DNA from: Alphaproteobacteria bacterium
GTDB taxonomy: Bacteria; Pseudomonadota; Alphaproteobacteria; Puniceispirillales; Marisalimonadaceae
NCBI GenBank assembly: GCA_004213885.1
Contig: SGYL01000010.1
Location: 1 to 62,347 of the forward strand
Direction of reading: 5' to 3'
Length of the DNA: 62,347 bases
The first letter of the stretch is position 1. The number at the start of each line of letters is the position of its first letter. The translations under genes were made by a program, and so were the position numbers. Below the pieces are notes generated by a model. It did not search any database. It was not told the origin of the DNA and was given only the letters and a program-made list of their open reading frames with translations. This document shows positions 9,625 through 18,227 of this stretch, piece after piece.

Positions 9625-10374
9625 ATGACTCAAAATTTCCTTAAACATAATATTTTAGAATTAAAGCTTGAAGGATTTGAAGGTCCTATAGATCTTTTAT
9701 TATCACTAGTAAAAGACCAAAAAGTTGATATTTTAAGAATCAAAATTTTGCCTCTTGCAGAACAGTATTTAGAATTTTTAAAAAAAATAATTAAAAATGA
9801 TATAGAGATCGCTGCAGAATATTTAGTAGTTGGTTCAATTTTAGCTTTTATAAAATCAAGAGAACTCCTACCTAAGGATGAAAATGAAAATGAAAATGAT
9901 GAAATAGATGATTTATCTGAAAAACTTAAATTTCAAATTTTAAAATTAGCTGAATTTCAAAAATTATCAAAAAATTTACTTTTGAGAAAACAATTAGGAA
10001 TTGATTTCTTTAAAAGAGGTGAGCATGAAATTTTTAGTAAAAAAATCAAGTATAAATATGAAGTGTCTCTTTATGATTTAACAAAAAGTTATGCCAAGGC
10101 TATAAGCCATGAAGATAACTCTAAAATGACCATTGCATATAGTAAATTATTTACGGTAGAAAAAGCTTTAACAAATTTAAAAAATTCTCTTTGTTTTTTT
10201 AAAGACTGGAATTATTTATTTACCTTTTTACCAAAAGAAATAAAAGATACTTTGGAAATAAAATCTGCATACGCCTCACATTTTGTTGCATCTTTAGAGT
10301 TGGCAAAAGAAGGCCATGTTTCTCTGAAACAAAATCCTAAGATAAATGATTTACAAATGATAAAAAATGATTAA
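9625..10374 (+). CDS. scpA: segregation and condensation protein A
   Basis: Kleisin subunit of the bacterial condensin (SMC-ScpAB), 249 aa, which bridges SMC heads and compacts the origin region. The N-terminal family signature F-E-G-P-I-D-L-L-L-S-L-V is near residue 18, and A-A-E-Y-L-V-V-G-S-I-L-A-F-I-K-S-R near 70 begins the SMC-neck-binding helix. The C-terminal winged-helix region includes an F-L-A-type F-V-A-S-L-E-L-A-K-E-G motif. The ATG follows the SPOR stop with no gap. scpB comes next and smc is not in the window. Confidence 0.93.
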   Translation: MTQNFLKHNILELKLEGFEGPIDLLLSLVKDQKVDILRIKILPLAEQYLEFLKKIIKNDIEIAAEYLVVGSILAFIKSRELLPKDENENENDEIDDLSEKLKFQILKLAEFQKLSKNLLLRKQLGIDFFKRGEHEIFSKKIKYKYEVSLYDLTKSYAKAISHEDNSKMTIAYSKLFTVEKALTNLKNSLCFFKDWNYLFTFLPKEIKDTLEIKSAYASHFVASLELAKEGHVSLKQNPKINDLQMIKND

Positions 10375-10386
10375 TTGTGTTCTGAA

Positions 10387-10983
10387 ATGAATGATAATAC
10401 TAAATTAGATCATAATCTTAAATTAAAGTTGTTAGAGGCATTCATTTTTGCATCTCCTGAACCTGTGAAATTCAATTTACTTAAACAGTTTGAAGATAAT
10501 GAAGATAATTTAATTAAGTTACTTGAAGAATTGGATTTAAAATTTCAAAATTTTGGATTTAATCTAATAAATATAAATAATACATATTGTTTTAGAACTT
10601 CTGAAGAAGTTTCTAGCCTTTTAAATATTGAGCAGGAAGCTTCAAAACAACTCTCTAGGGCAGCAACAGAAACCTTGGGTATAATTGCATACCACCAACC
10701 TATAACTCGTTCTCAAATCGAAGAGATTAGAGGGGTGAGTTTAAGTAAGGGAACATTAGATATTCTTTTTGAAATTGGATGGGTAAAACCCGGTAAGCGT
10801 TTAGAACTACCTGGAAGACCATCAACTTGGGTGACGACAAATAAATTTCTAGATCATTTTGGATTATCTAATGTTAATCAATTGCCGGGTTTAGATGAAT
10901 TAAAAGAAGCAGGGTTGTTAAATTTTGATAATAAAGTTTTTAAAGATCCTTCTGAATTAACTAACTTAAATAACAATGATTAA
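10387..10983 (+). CDS. scpB: segregation and condensation protein B
   Basis: Protein of about 198 aa with two winged helices that dimerises and holds ScpA in the condensin. Family motifs are A-T-E-T-L-G-I-I-A-Y-H-Q-P-I-T-R near residue 92, I-R-G-V-S, and a C-terminal P-G-R-P-x-T-W-V-T-T near 139 followed by F-L-D-H-F-G-L. I chose ATG 10387; a TTG at 10375, directly after the scpA stop, would add four residues and could support translational coupling. The last eight bases overlap the start of the ABC ATPase gene. Confidence 0.92.
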   Translation: MNDNTKLDHNLKLKLLEAFIFASPEPVKFNLLKQFEDNEDNLIKLLEELDLKFQNFGFNLININNTYCFRTSEEVSSLLNIEQEASKQLSRAATETLGIIAYHQPITRSQIEEIRGVSLSKGTLDILFEIGWVKPGKRLELPGRPSTWVTTNKFLDHFGLSNVNQLPGLDELKEAGLLNFDNKVFKDPSELTNLNNND

Positions 10984-12049
10984 AATCAATAATGTCAATC
11001 ATCTTTTTAAGAAAAAACAAATACTTAAAGACTTTTCTTTAAACATTAACTCTAACTCAGTTACTTCTATTCTTGGGCCATCAGGATCAGGTAAAACAAC
11101 TCTTCTAAGATTGATTAGTGGTTTGGAAAATTTACAATCTGGAAATATTCAAATTGATAATAATAATGATATTTCTGGTTCAAAAATTAATAATCAAATG
11201 AATAATGTTTCATTTGTATTTCAAGACAGTGCATTATTTCCACATCTAACTGTGATTGAAAATATTTATTATGGTTTATCTAAATTAGATAATAATAAAA
11301 ATAAAATTGATAGTTTGATGAATGATTATAATATAGATAAAATAAAATTTTCATATCCTCATCAATTATCCAGTGGTCAAAAACAATTAGTTGCTTTGAT
11401 TAGAGGGCTAGCCTCTAATCCTAAAATTATTTTATTAGATGAACCATTTGCAAATCTTGACACTAGATTAAGAGAGAAATTAAGAGATCAAGTTTTACAT
11501 ATTTTAAAAGATAATAACATAACAAGCATAATTGTTACGCATGATGCAGATGAAGCAATGTTTTTATCTGATTACATAGCTATTTTACAAGATGGACAAA
11601 TTCAACAATATGGCAAACCCGTTGAGTTGTATACTAGACCAAAAAATAGATTCGTAGCTGAGTTTTTTGGTGAAATTAATGTTATTACTGGTAGAAAAGT
11701 TAATAACGAATTACATACGCCTTTAGGAAATTTTTATTTAAATAAGAATAATTTAAAAGAAAATTATTCCTTAGTTGTAAGAAGTGAAGGAATTAAAATA
11801 ATTAAATCAACAGAAGATGACAGTATAATTTCTAACAAAAGAAATAATAATTTAGTCAAATCTCCGAATAATGGAAGAATAATAGAAGCAAAGTTCTTAG
11901 GTGGAAGTACAATTGTTCATTTAACTTTAAAGGGAATGAAAGATAACGATCATTTGCACATTAAAATACCAGGGATTAATTATTTTGAAAAGAATCAAAT
12001 TGTAAACTTGTATACAGATGTTAATTATAGTTATATATTTGAAACTTAA
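10976..12049 (+). CDS. ABC transporter ATPase, FbpC/PotA-like, orphan
   Basis: ATP-binding subunit of 357 aa. It shows Walker A (G-P-S-G-S-G-K-T-T, near residue 35), Q-loop (F-Q-D), signature L-S-S-G-Q-K-Q near 122, Walker B (I-I-L-L-D-E-P) and H-loop (V-T-H-D-A). After the ATPase core it has a Y-T-R-P-K-N-R-F-V-A-E-F-F-G-E segment and a C-terminal TOBE-like region, the layout of iron(III), sulfate or polyamine importers. No permease or binding-protein gene is next to it. It overlaps scpB by eight bases and precedes tatA, so it is inserted in an otherwise conserved block. LSSGQ replaces the usual LSGGQ. Substrate is unknown. Confidence 0.85.
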   Translation: MIKINNVNHLFKKKQILKDFSLNINSNSVTSILGPSGSGKTTLLRLISGLENLQSGNIQIDNNNDISGSKINNQMNNVSFVFQDSALFPHLTVIENIYYGLSKLDNNKNKIDSLMNDYNIDKIKFSYPHQLSSGQKQLVALIRGLASNPKIILLDEPFANLDTRLREKLRDQVLHILKDNNITSIIVTHDADEAMFLSDYIAILQDGQIQQYGKPVELYTRPKNRFVAEFFGEINVITGRKVNNELHTPLGNFYLNKNNLKENYSLVVRSEGIKIIKSTEDDSIISNKRNNNLVKSPNNGRIIEAKFLGGSTIVHLTLKGMKDNDHLHIKIPGINYFEKNQIVNLYTDVNYSYIFET

Positions 12050-12074
12050 ATAGTAGTTGATTTATGGAGATTAT

Positions 12075-12299
12075 ATGGGATTTACTAGTATTTGGCATTG
12101 GGTCATAGTATTAATAGTTGTTTTAGTATTATTTGGTGGAAAAGGTAAATTATCAGCATTGATGGGTGATTTTGGAAAAGGTTTAAAAAACTTTAAAGAT
12201 CAAATCAAATCTAAAAACGAAAAAATTGAAGAAAAACCTTTTAAACGAGCAAATAGAACTAAATCTACAAAAGCCAAAAAGTCTAAGAAAAAAACTTAA
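12075..12299 (+). CDS. tatA: Sec-independent protein translocase TatA
   Basis: Membrane protein of 74 aa: one N-terminal transmembrane helix (about residues 6-20), then the hinge F-G-G-K-G-K-L, an amphipathic helix with [13 protein letters not shown], and a Lys-rich tail. TatA forms the size-adjustable pore that carries folded twin-arginine proteins across the inner membrane. ATG 12075 is preceded by GGAG at good spacing; the TTG at 12057 would put residues before the helix that the family lacks. First of the tatABC run. Confidence 0.92.
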   Translation: MGFTSIWHWVIVLIVVLVLFGGKGKLSALMGDFGKGLKNFKDQIKSKNEKIEEKPFKRANRTKSTKAKKSKKKT

Positions 12300-12319
12300 A
12301 TTTAAAAGAATAATAAAGT

Positions 12320-12637
12320 ATGCTTGATATTGGATGGCAAGAATTCACTCTGGTAGCATTTATTTTACTTATAATTGTGGGACCAAAAGATTTGCCAAAA
12401 GTTTTGAAATCTATATTCAAATTTATTGATAAAATTAAAAATTATGCTTATGACTTCAAAAGTTCTGTAAGTGAAATGAATGATGAATTGGAACTTTCTG
12501 AATTAAGAAAAGATGTTTTAGAAATTAAAAAAGATAATACAATTTTAGAAGCAAAAAAAACTGTTATTGAAACAGAAAACGAATTTAAAAATTTAAAAAA
12601 AACACTTAAACCAAAAAAAAAAGTTAAAAACAAATAA
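12320..12637 (+). CDS. tatB: Sec-independent protein translocase TatB
   Basis: Protein of 105 aa with the TatB N-terminus M-L-D-I-G-W-Q-E-F and the helix/hinge I-I-V-G-P-K-D-L-P-K-V-L. The polar glutamate and G-P motif separate TatB from TatA. A charged helix and a Lys-rich tail follow. TatB works with TatC as the twin-arginine signal receptor. It lies 20 bases after tatA and 9 before tatC. It is shorter than the roughly 170 aa of E. coli TatB, which is common in small genomes. Confidence 0.92.
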   Translation: MLDIGWQEFTLVAFILLIIVGPKDLPKVLKSIFKFIDKIKNYAYDFKSSVSEMNDELELSELRKDVLEIKKDNTILEAKKTVIETENEFKNLKKTLKPKKKVKNK

Positions 12638-12646
12638 CTATATCAT

Positions 12647-13423
12647 ATGACAAAAGATGAAAATGATTTAGAAAAAATGTCTTTATTAAGTCATTTGATA
12701 GAACTAAGGAAAAGACTATTAACTGTAACAATAGTATTTTTGTTATTATTTTTTCTTTGTTTTATAAAATTCACTGATAATAACCAAAATTTTGCAGATT
12801 TAGTTTATGTTTTTTTACAACAGCCTTTGGCTGATAAGATAGCTCAAACAGGTGGAAGAATGATATTTACAGCTTTGCATGAAGGTTTTTTCACTCAAGT
12901 TAAAGTTGCTTTCTTTATTTCTATGACAATTGCATTTCCAATATTATTAATTCAATTATGGAAATTTATTGCACCTGGTTTATACAAAAATGAAAAAATG
13001 ATGTTTTTGCCATTTCTTATTGCTACACCGATTTTGTTTTTATTAGGCGGATGTATGGTTTATTATATTGTGATACCATTAGCTTGGGATTTTTTTATTT
13101 CATTCCAAATCACAGGTATAGATGGATCTTTACCAATAGAATTAGAACCAAGGATTTCAGAATATTTGTCCTTAGTAATGAAGTTAATATTTGCATTTGG
13201 AATATGTTTTGAATTACCAGTTCTACTACTACTTTTAACTAAAAGTGGTATTATGACCCCTGAAGATTTAGCAAACAAAAGAAAATATGCAATATTAATA
13301 TCTTTTGTTGTTGCAGCTATACTAACGCCACCTGATGTAATTTCACAGGTTTTGTTGGCTTTGCCAATGATTGTTTTGTACGAATTTTCAATCTTACTAT
13401 CTAAAATCAATTATAAAAAATAA
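12647..13423 (+). CDS. tatC: Sec-independent protein translocase TatC
   Basis: Polytopic inner-membrane protein of 258 aa with six predicted transmembrane helices. It has the N-terminal S-H-L-I-E-L-R-K-R-L motif (residues about 15-24) that recognises the RR signal, and a conserved F-x-x-E-L-P-V near residue 192. The stretch A-I-L-T-P-P-D-V-I-S-Q near 225 is a TatC hallmark. TatC is the core receptor of the twin-arginine system. It completes tatABC and is followed by serS after 15 bases. Confidence 0.95.
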   Translation: MTKDENDLEKMSLLSHLIELRKRLLTVTIVFLLLFFLCFIKFTDNNQNFADLVYVFLQQPLADKIAQTGGRMIFTALHEGFFTQVKVAFFISMTIAFPILLIQLWKFIAPGLYKNEKMMFLPFLIATPILFLLGGCMVYYIVIPLAWDFFISFQITGIDGSLPIELEPRISEYLSLVMKLIFAFGICFELPVLLLLLTKSGIMTPEDLANKRKYAILISFVVAAILTPPDVISQVLLALPMIVLYEFSILLSKINYKK

Positions 13424-13438
13424 AAATAAGAGACGATT

Positions 13439-14722
13439 ATGCATGATATAAAATTTATTAGAGATAATCCAAAAATATTTGACAAAAAAATGAATATTAG
13501 AAATGCAGATATTAGTTCAGAAAATATATTAAAAATTGATAAAAAAAATAGAGAATTAATTTCAAATCTTCAAATCTTTCAAGAAGAAAGGAATTTACTT
13601 TCAAAACAAATTGGAATTCTTATAAAGGATGGAAAAGATGCCACCAAAGTTCAAGAGAGTGTAAAAAAATTAAAAGATCAAATTTCTTTAGCAGATGAAA
13701 AAATAAAAGAAAGTGAAAATAAATTAAGAGATATTCTTATTAATTTGCCAAATATTTTAGATGATGATGTGCCAACTGGGGTTAATGAAAATGATAATAA
13801 GGTTATAAGATCCTGGGGTAAAAAACCTAAATTTTCTTTTGTCCCAAAAGATCATGTTGATTTAACAACCAATGATAAATTAAATTTTGAATTAGGAGCT
13901 AAAATTTCTGGAAGTAGATTTGTTGTAATAAAAAATGATTTAGCTTTACTAGAGAGAGCTCTAATTAATTTTATGCTTGATATAAATACTATTAAATTTA
14001 AAAGAGAAGAAATCTCTCCACCATATATAGTTAATTCAAAATCATTATTTGGTACAGGTCAATTACCAAAATTTAAAGATGATCTATTTGAAACAGACCA
14101 AGATAAGTGGCTAATCCCAACATCTGAAGTGCCTTTAACAAATATTGTAAGAGATGAAATTTTAAATGATTTTGATTTACCATTAAATTTTGTAGCTTAT
14201 TCACCATGTTTTAGATCTGAAGCTGGTGCAGCAGGAAAAGATACAAGAGGCATGATAAGACAGCATCAATTTTCAAAAATTGAGATGGTTTCAATTGTTC
14301 ATCCAAAAGATTCTGATTCTAAACTTGAGGAAATGACAAATCATGCAGAGCATATTTTAATAGAATTAAATTTACCTTATAGAGTAATGTTATTATGTAG
14401 TGGTGATACTGGCTTTTCTTCAAAAAAAACATATGATATTGAAGTTTGGTTGCCTGGACAAAATAGTGGATTGGGTCAGTATAGAGAAATATCATCTTGC
14501 TCAAACTGTGGGGATTTTCAATCAAGAAGAATGAATGCAAGGTTTCGAGATAAAGAAAATAAATTATTAAACTTTTTGCATACCTTGAACGGATCTTGTC
14601 TTGCAGTTGGCAGAACAATGATAGCAATAATAGAAAATTATCAAGATCAACATGGTGATATTATTATTCCAGAAGTTTTAAGGCCTTATATGCAAAATAA
14701 ACAAAAAATTAATTTTAAATAA
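13439..14722 (+). CDS. serS: seryl-tRNA synthetase
   Basis: Class II synthetase of 427 aa that charges tRNA-Ser and tRNA-Sec. The N-terminal antiparallel coiled-coil arm spans about residues 25-105. Motif 2 appears as F-R-S-E-A-G-A-A-G-K-D-T-R-G near 259, and motif 3 as N-G-S-C-L-A-V-G-R-T near 385. A putative RBS (AAGAGACG) lies just upstream of ATG 13439. Its TAA shares one base with the surE ATG, suggesting coupled translation. Confidence 0.96.
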   Translation: MHDIKFIRDNPKIFDKKMNIRNADISSENILKIDKKNRELISNLQIFQEERNLLSKQIGILIKDGKDATKVQESVKKLKDQISLADEKIKESENKLRDILINLPNILDDDVPTGVNENDNKVIRSWGKKPKFSFVPKDHVDLTTNDKLNFELGAKISGSRFVVIKNDLALLERALINFMLDINTIKFKREEISPPYIVNSKSLFGTGQLPKFKDDLFETDQDKWLIPTSEVPLTNIVRDEILNDFDLPLNFVAYSPCFRSEAGAAGKDTRGMIRQHQFSKIEMVSIVHPKDSDSKLEEMTNHAEHILIELNLPYRVMLLCSGDTGFSSKKTYDIEVWLPGQNSGLGQYREISSCSNCGDFQSRRMNARFRDKENKLLNFLHTLNGSCLAVGRTMIAIIENYQDQHGDIIIPEVLRPYMQNKQKINFK

Positions 14723-15459
14723 TGCAAATTAATAAGGTTTTAGTTACGAATGACGATGGATATAATTCATTTGGTATTAATTTATTATCAGATATTCTTA
14801 AAAACTTTACAAATGAAATATATGTAGTTGCGCCTAAAAAAAATATGTCTGGCTCAAGTAGATCTATATCTTTAAAAGAAGAAATTAAATTTAAAAAAAT
14901 AACTCCAACATCTTGGGTTGTTAATGGAACACCAACTGATTGTGTTATGTTTGCACTTAATCATATTTTTAAAAATGATAAACCTGATTATATTTTTTCT
15001 GGCATTAATGCTGGAACAAATATTGGTGACGAAATTACATATTCAGGAACTGTTGGAGCTGCTTTTGAGGGGGCTTTGAGAGGAATTCCTAGTTTAGCTA
15101 TAAGTCAAATGACTTCAAATAAAGGTAATGACTATATAATTTCAAACAATAATTTGCCAATTATTTTACCAAAAGTATTGAAATATTTTTCAAAAAATAA
15201 TTTGTTATTAAATTTAAATTTTCCAAATTGTAAGCAAAATAATATTAAAGGTTTAAAAATAGTAAATTGTTCTAATCAAAAATGCTCAGATGAAATTATT
15301 ATTGATAACAAACAATCAACTTTTAAAATTGGAAAAATGAACATACTTAACAACCAAAACGTCGATGATTTAAATGCTCTAAAAAATGGCTACATAACTT
15401 TAAGTTCTTTGCTAATAAATTTAACTAACAAAAATTTTACAAATTATTATGAATTATAA
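14722..15459 (+). CDS. surE: 5'/3'-nucleotidase SurE
   Basis: Metal-dependent nucleoside monophosphatase of 245 aa. The N-terminal signature V-T-N-D-D-G-Y (residues 8-14) supplies two aspartate metal ligands. Ser and Asn ligands follow in G-S-S-R-S-I-S and in the V-N-G-T-P-T-D-C motif, with G-I-N-A-G-T-N-I-G near 94. SurE-pcm-nlpD is a conserved stationary-phase/repair cluster in proteobacteria and is intact here. The gene overlaps serS by one base and pcm by eleven. Confidence 0.93.
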   Translation: MQINKVLVTNDDGYNSFGINLLSDILKNFTNEIYVVAPKKNMSGSSRSISLKEEIKFKKITPTSWVVNGTPTDCVMFALNHIFKNDKPDYIFSGINAGTNIGDEITYSGTVGAAFEGALRGIPSLAISQMTSNKGNDYIISNNNLPIILPKVLKYFSKNNLLLNLNFPNCKQNNIKGLKIVNCSNQKCSDEIIIDNKQSTFKIGKMNILNNQNVDDLNALKNGYITLSSLLINLTNKNFTNYYEL

Positions 15460-16078
15460 AAATAATCTTGAATTAAGCATTTATTTAAGATCATTTGGTA
15501 TTTTTGATACAAATATAATTTCTGCAATTGAAGAAATACCATTTGAATTTTTTAAAACCAGAAACATAAATAAAAATGTATCAAAAAAACAAATATTTAA
15601 AAATAAATTTGATAAACAATTTAATGATGTTTATTTAGCAGCTGTTATTGCGCAGAAATTCCAATTAAAGTCTAATGAAAAAATATTAGAAATTGGAACG
15701 GGAAGTGGTTATTTAACAGCAATTTTTTCACGTTTATGTAGAAAAGTTTACACTATAGAAAAATTTAAAACATTATATGTTTTAGCTAATAATAATTTTA
15801 AAAAATTAAAATTAACCAATATTAAATCTAAATGTGAAGATGGATTTAATGGTTGGAAAGAAGAATCTCCATTTGACAAAATATTTGTCTCTTTTGTTGT
15901 TAATCAAATAAATGATAATTTAATTAAACAAATTAATTGCAATGGTAAATTTATTTCTCCAAAACTGTCATCATCTGGTGTTCAAATTTTACAATTATTT
16001 AAAGTTGATAAAAATAAATCATTGTCTAAGATTGAAGATATTTGTGAAGTTAATTTTGATTCATTTAAAACATTATAA
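15449..16078 (+). CDS. pcm: protein-L-isoaspartate O-methyltransferase
   Basis: SAM-dependent methyltransferase of 209 aa that repairs isoaspartyl damage in proteins. The SAM-binding motif I-L-E-I-G-T-G-S-G-Y near residue 73 and the upstream P-x-x-x-A-A-V-I-A-type stretch fit the family. It overlaps the 3' end of surE by 11 bases, and the LysM/M23 gene starts three bases after its stop. Sequence is divergent and Lys/Asn-rich in the C-terminal half, so a general PCMT-family call is safest. Confidence 0.85.
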   Translation: MNYKNNLELSIYLRSFGIFDTNIISAIEEIPFEFFKTRNINKNVSKKQIFKNKFDKQFNDVYLAAVIAQKFQLKSNEKILEIGTGSGYLTAIFSRLCRKVYTIEKFKTLYVLANNNFKKLKLTNIKSKCEDGFNGWKEESPFDKIFVSFVVNQINDNLIKQINCNGKFISPKLSSSGVQILQLFKVDKNKSLSKIEDICEVNFDSFKTL

Positions 16079-16081
16079 TAT

Positions 16082-16951
16082 ATGAAATTTTTATTAAATA
16101 TTTTTCTTCTAATTATAATTACTGGATGTAATCCAGACCCAATTTTCCCTTTGCCAAAAAAAAATATTTCTAATGTTGTAGTAAATAATTTCTTCATCGC
16201 AAAACTTGATTTTCCTAAAGATGGTTATGTCAGTGTGGATGACAATCAAACTATTTATGATATAGCAAACACATATAACATTTTGCCCCAAGAAATCATA
16301 AGGGCTAATAATCTAAAACCTCCATATGAACTTTCAAAAGGTCAAGAAATTTATTTGCCCTATCCGTTAATGCACAAAGTAAAGAAAAATCAAAATATAT
16401 ATAATATTTCTCTGATTTATGCTGTTTCTCAATCTGATATTGTAGAATTAAATGGTTTACGAAAGCCATATAAATTAATTCCAGATGTTGAGTTAAAAAT
16501 ACCTTTAAATAAAGATTATTCTGTTATAGGCTTAATAAATAAAACTAAGCTTTCTAAGCAAGCAAATACCCTTCCAATTTCTAAAATTAATCAAAAATTT
16601 CTCTTTCCTGTAAATGGTAAAATGGTTAAAGACTTTGGTCCATTTGATAATGGAAATCAACATAACGATGGAGTTGATATTTTGGTTTCCACTGATCAAT
16701 CAATTAAAGCCTCTATGAGTGGTAAGGTTGCTTTTGTTGGATCTAATTTAAAATCATTTGGTAAAATGATTTTAATTAAACACGACAGTCAATTTGTAAC
16801 AGCTTATGCTAGAATTAATGAATTTAATGTAACGGAAGGTGACTTAGTTAAAAAAGGACAAGTAATAGGAAAAATTTATAAAAATAATTCTGTGCATTTT
16901 CAGATTAGAAAATCAAGAAACCCAGTTAATCCAAATTTGTATATTAATTAA
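16082..16951 (+). CDS. nlpD: LysM/M23-domain lipoprotein (NlpD-like)
   Basis: Envelope lipoprotein of 289 aa. The signal peptide ends in an I-T-G-C lipobox with Cys near residue 16. Two LysM-like segments follow: one beginning D-D-N-Q-T-I-Y-D-I-A near 57 and one beginning K-V-K-K-N-Q-N-I-Y-N-I-S near 98. A C-terminal M23/LytM domain starts near residue 178. The M23 motif reads H-N-D-G-V-D-I where active enzymes have H-x-G-x-D, and a late V-H-F-Q-I-R replaces H-x-H, so at least one zinc ligand seems lost. Like NlpD and EnvC it is probably a non-catalytic amidase activator at the division site. Position after surE-pcm supports this. It converges with the DUF815 gene, overlapping by eight bases. 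Confidence 0.85.
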   Translation: MKFLLNIFLLIIITGCNPDPIFPLPKKNISNVVVNNFFIAKLDFPKDGYVSVDDNQTIYDIANTYNILPQEIIRANNLKPPYELSKGQEIYLPYPLMHKVKKNQNIYNISLIYAVSQSDIVELNGLRKPYKLIPDVELKIPLNKDYSVIGLINKTKLSKQANTLPISKINQKFLFPVNGKMVKDFGPFDNGNQHNDGVDILVSTDQSIKASMSGKVAFVGSNLKSFGKMILIKHDSQFVTAYARINEFNVTEGDLVKKGQVIGKIYKNNSVHFQIRKSRNPVNPNLYIN

Positions 16952-17804
16952 GATTAATTTTTTTATTTAAGTCTCCAGCTAACTGAAGAATAAATTGCCA
17001 TGCTACTCTTCCTGATCTTGCACCTCTAGTTATCGACCATTCAAGTGCTTTAAATCTCAGAGTTGTATTGTCAATGTTTAATTCAAATTCTTTGACGTAA
17101 CCATATATGATATCTAAATATATATCTTGAGATATATTATGAAAACCAATCCATAGGCCAAATCTATCAGACAATGAGACTTTCTCTTCAACTGCTTCAG
17201 AAGGATTTATAGAGGTAGATCTTTCGTTTTCAATCATATCTCTTGGCATAAGATGACGTCTGTTAGATGTTGCGTAAAATATTATATTATCTGGTTTTCC
17301 TTCAATGCCACCATCTAGAACAGATTTTAAACTTTTGTATGTATTTTCTCCAGCATCAAATGATAAATCATCACATAAAAGTATGAACTTGTTTTCGTTG
17401 TAATCAGCTAGTTTTGATAATAAGTATGGTAAGTTATTAATGTCTTCACGATGTATCTCAATCAGTTTAATTTTTTTATTATTTTGGGTATTTATTTCTG
17501 CGTGTACTGATTTAACAAGAGAAGATTTCCCTGTACCTTTAGCACCCCATAATAGTGCGTTATTTGCTGGTAAGTTTTTTGCAAAATTTTGTGTATTTTT
17601 TAATAAAATATCTTTTTGATTTTCTAATCCTTTTAAAAGTTGAATTGGAACTCTGCTAATTTTCTTAACTGGTTTAAGGTTTTTTAAACTATCATCATAT
17701 ACAAACCCATCGGATTTAGATAAATCAATTTTTTCATCAATGTTAGGGGATATTCTTTCAAGAGCTTCTGCAATTCTATTTAAAATTTCTTGGTTACTGT
17801 CCAT
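16944..17804 (-). CDS. DUF815-family AAA ATPase
   Basis: Protein of 286 aa with Walker A (G-A-K-G-T-G-K-S-S, near residue 89) and Walker B (F-I-L-L-C-D-D-L-S-F). Sensor-like features include A-T-S-N-R-R-H near 186 and S-D-R-F-G-L-W-I-G-F near 218. This matches the DUF815 P-loop family, whose cellular role is not established. In alphaproteobacteria it lies between the LysM/M23 gene and yajC-secDF, as here, always on the opposite strand. It overlaps the LysM/M23 3' end by eight bases, so opposing transcription through this point is likely. Confidence 0.88.
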   Translation of the reverse strand: MDSNQEILNRIAEALERISPNIDEKIDLSKSDGFVYDDSLKNLKPVKKISRVPIQLLKGLENQKDILLKNTQNFAKNLPANNALLWGAKGTGKSSLVKSVHAEINTQNNKKIKLIEIHREDINNLPYLLSKLADYNENKFILLCDDLSFDAGENTYKSLKSVLDGGIEGKPDNIIFYATSNRRHLMPRDMIENERSTSINPSEAVEEKVSLSDRFGLWIGFHNISQDIYLDIIYGYVKEFELNIDNTTLRFKALEWSITRGARSGRVAWQFILQLAGDLNKKINLN

Positions 17805-17912
17805 ATCATACCTTTTATTGGTAATATAATATTATTTTTAATAAAAACCATTACCAATATTGTTTTTTTTTAAAAATGTATTAAAACAATAGTAATTATT
17901 TATGAGGTTATT

Positions 17913-18227
17913 ATGATTAGCACAGCTTTCGCACAATCTGCCGGTTCGGCAAGCGGTTTTTCTCTTGGGGGATTGATCCCTTTTATTTTAATTTTTGTTA
18001 TTTTTTATTTTCTTTTAATTAGGCCACAACAAAAAAAAGTTAAAGAACATAAAAACATGGTTCAGAATTTAAAAAGAGGTGACTCAATTGTCACCGCTGG
18101 CGGCATTGTTGGAAAAATTGTAAAAGCGACTGAAAATTCTGAAGAAATTACTGTAGAGATATCAAAAGGTGTCAATGTCAATATGATAAGAAGTATGGTG
18201 TCAGACGTAAAAGCCTCAAAAAAATAA
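17913..18227 (+). CDS. yajC: Sec translocon accessory subunit YajC
   Basis: Membrane protein of 104 aa with one transmembrane helix (about residues 20-38) followed by the family motif R-P-Q-Q-K-K-V-K-E-H and a small cytoplasmic domain containing G-D-S-I-V-T-A-G-G-I-V-G. YajC associates with SecDF-YidC. Start ATG 17913 follows GAGG. The secD ATG directly abuts its stop. The 108-bp gap upstream holds the promoters of yajC and the divergent DUF815 gene. Confidence 0.94.
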   Translation: MISTAFAQSAGSASGFSLGGLIPFILIFVIFYFLLIRPQQKKVKEHKNMVQNLKRGDSIVTAGGIVGKIVKATENSEEITVEISKGVNVNMIRSMVSDVKASKK

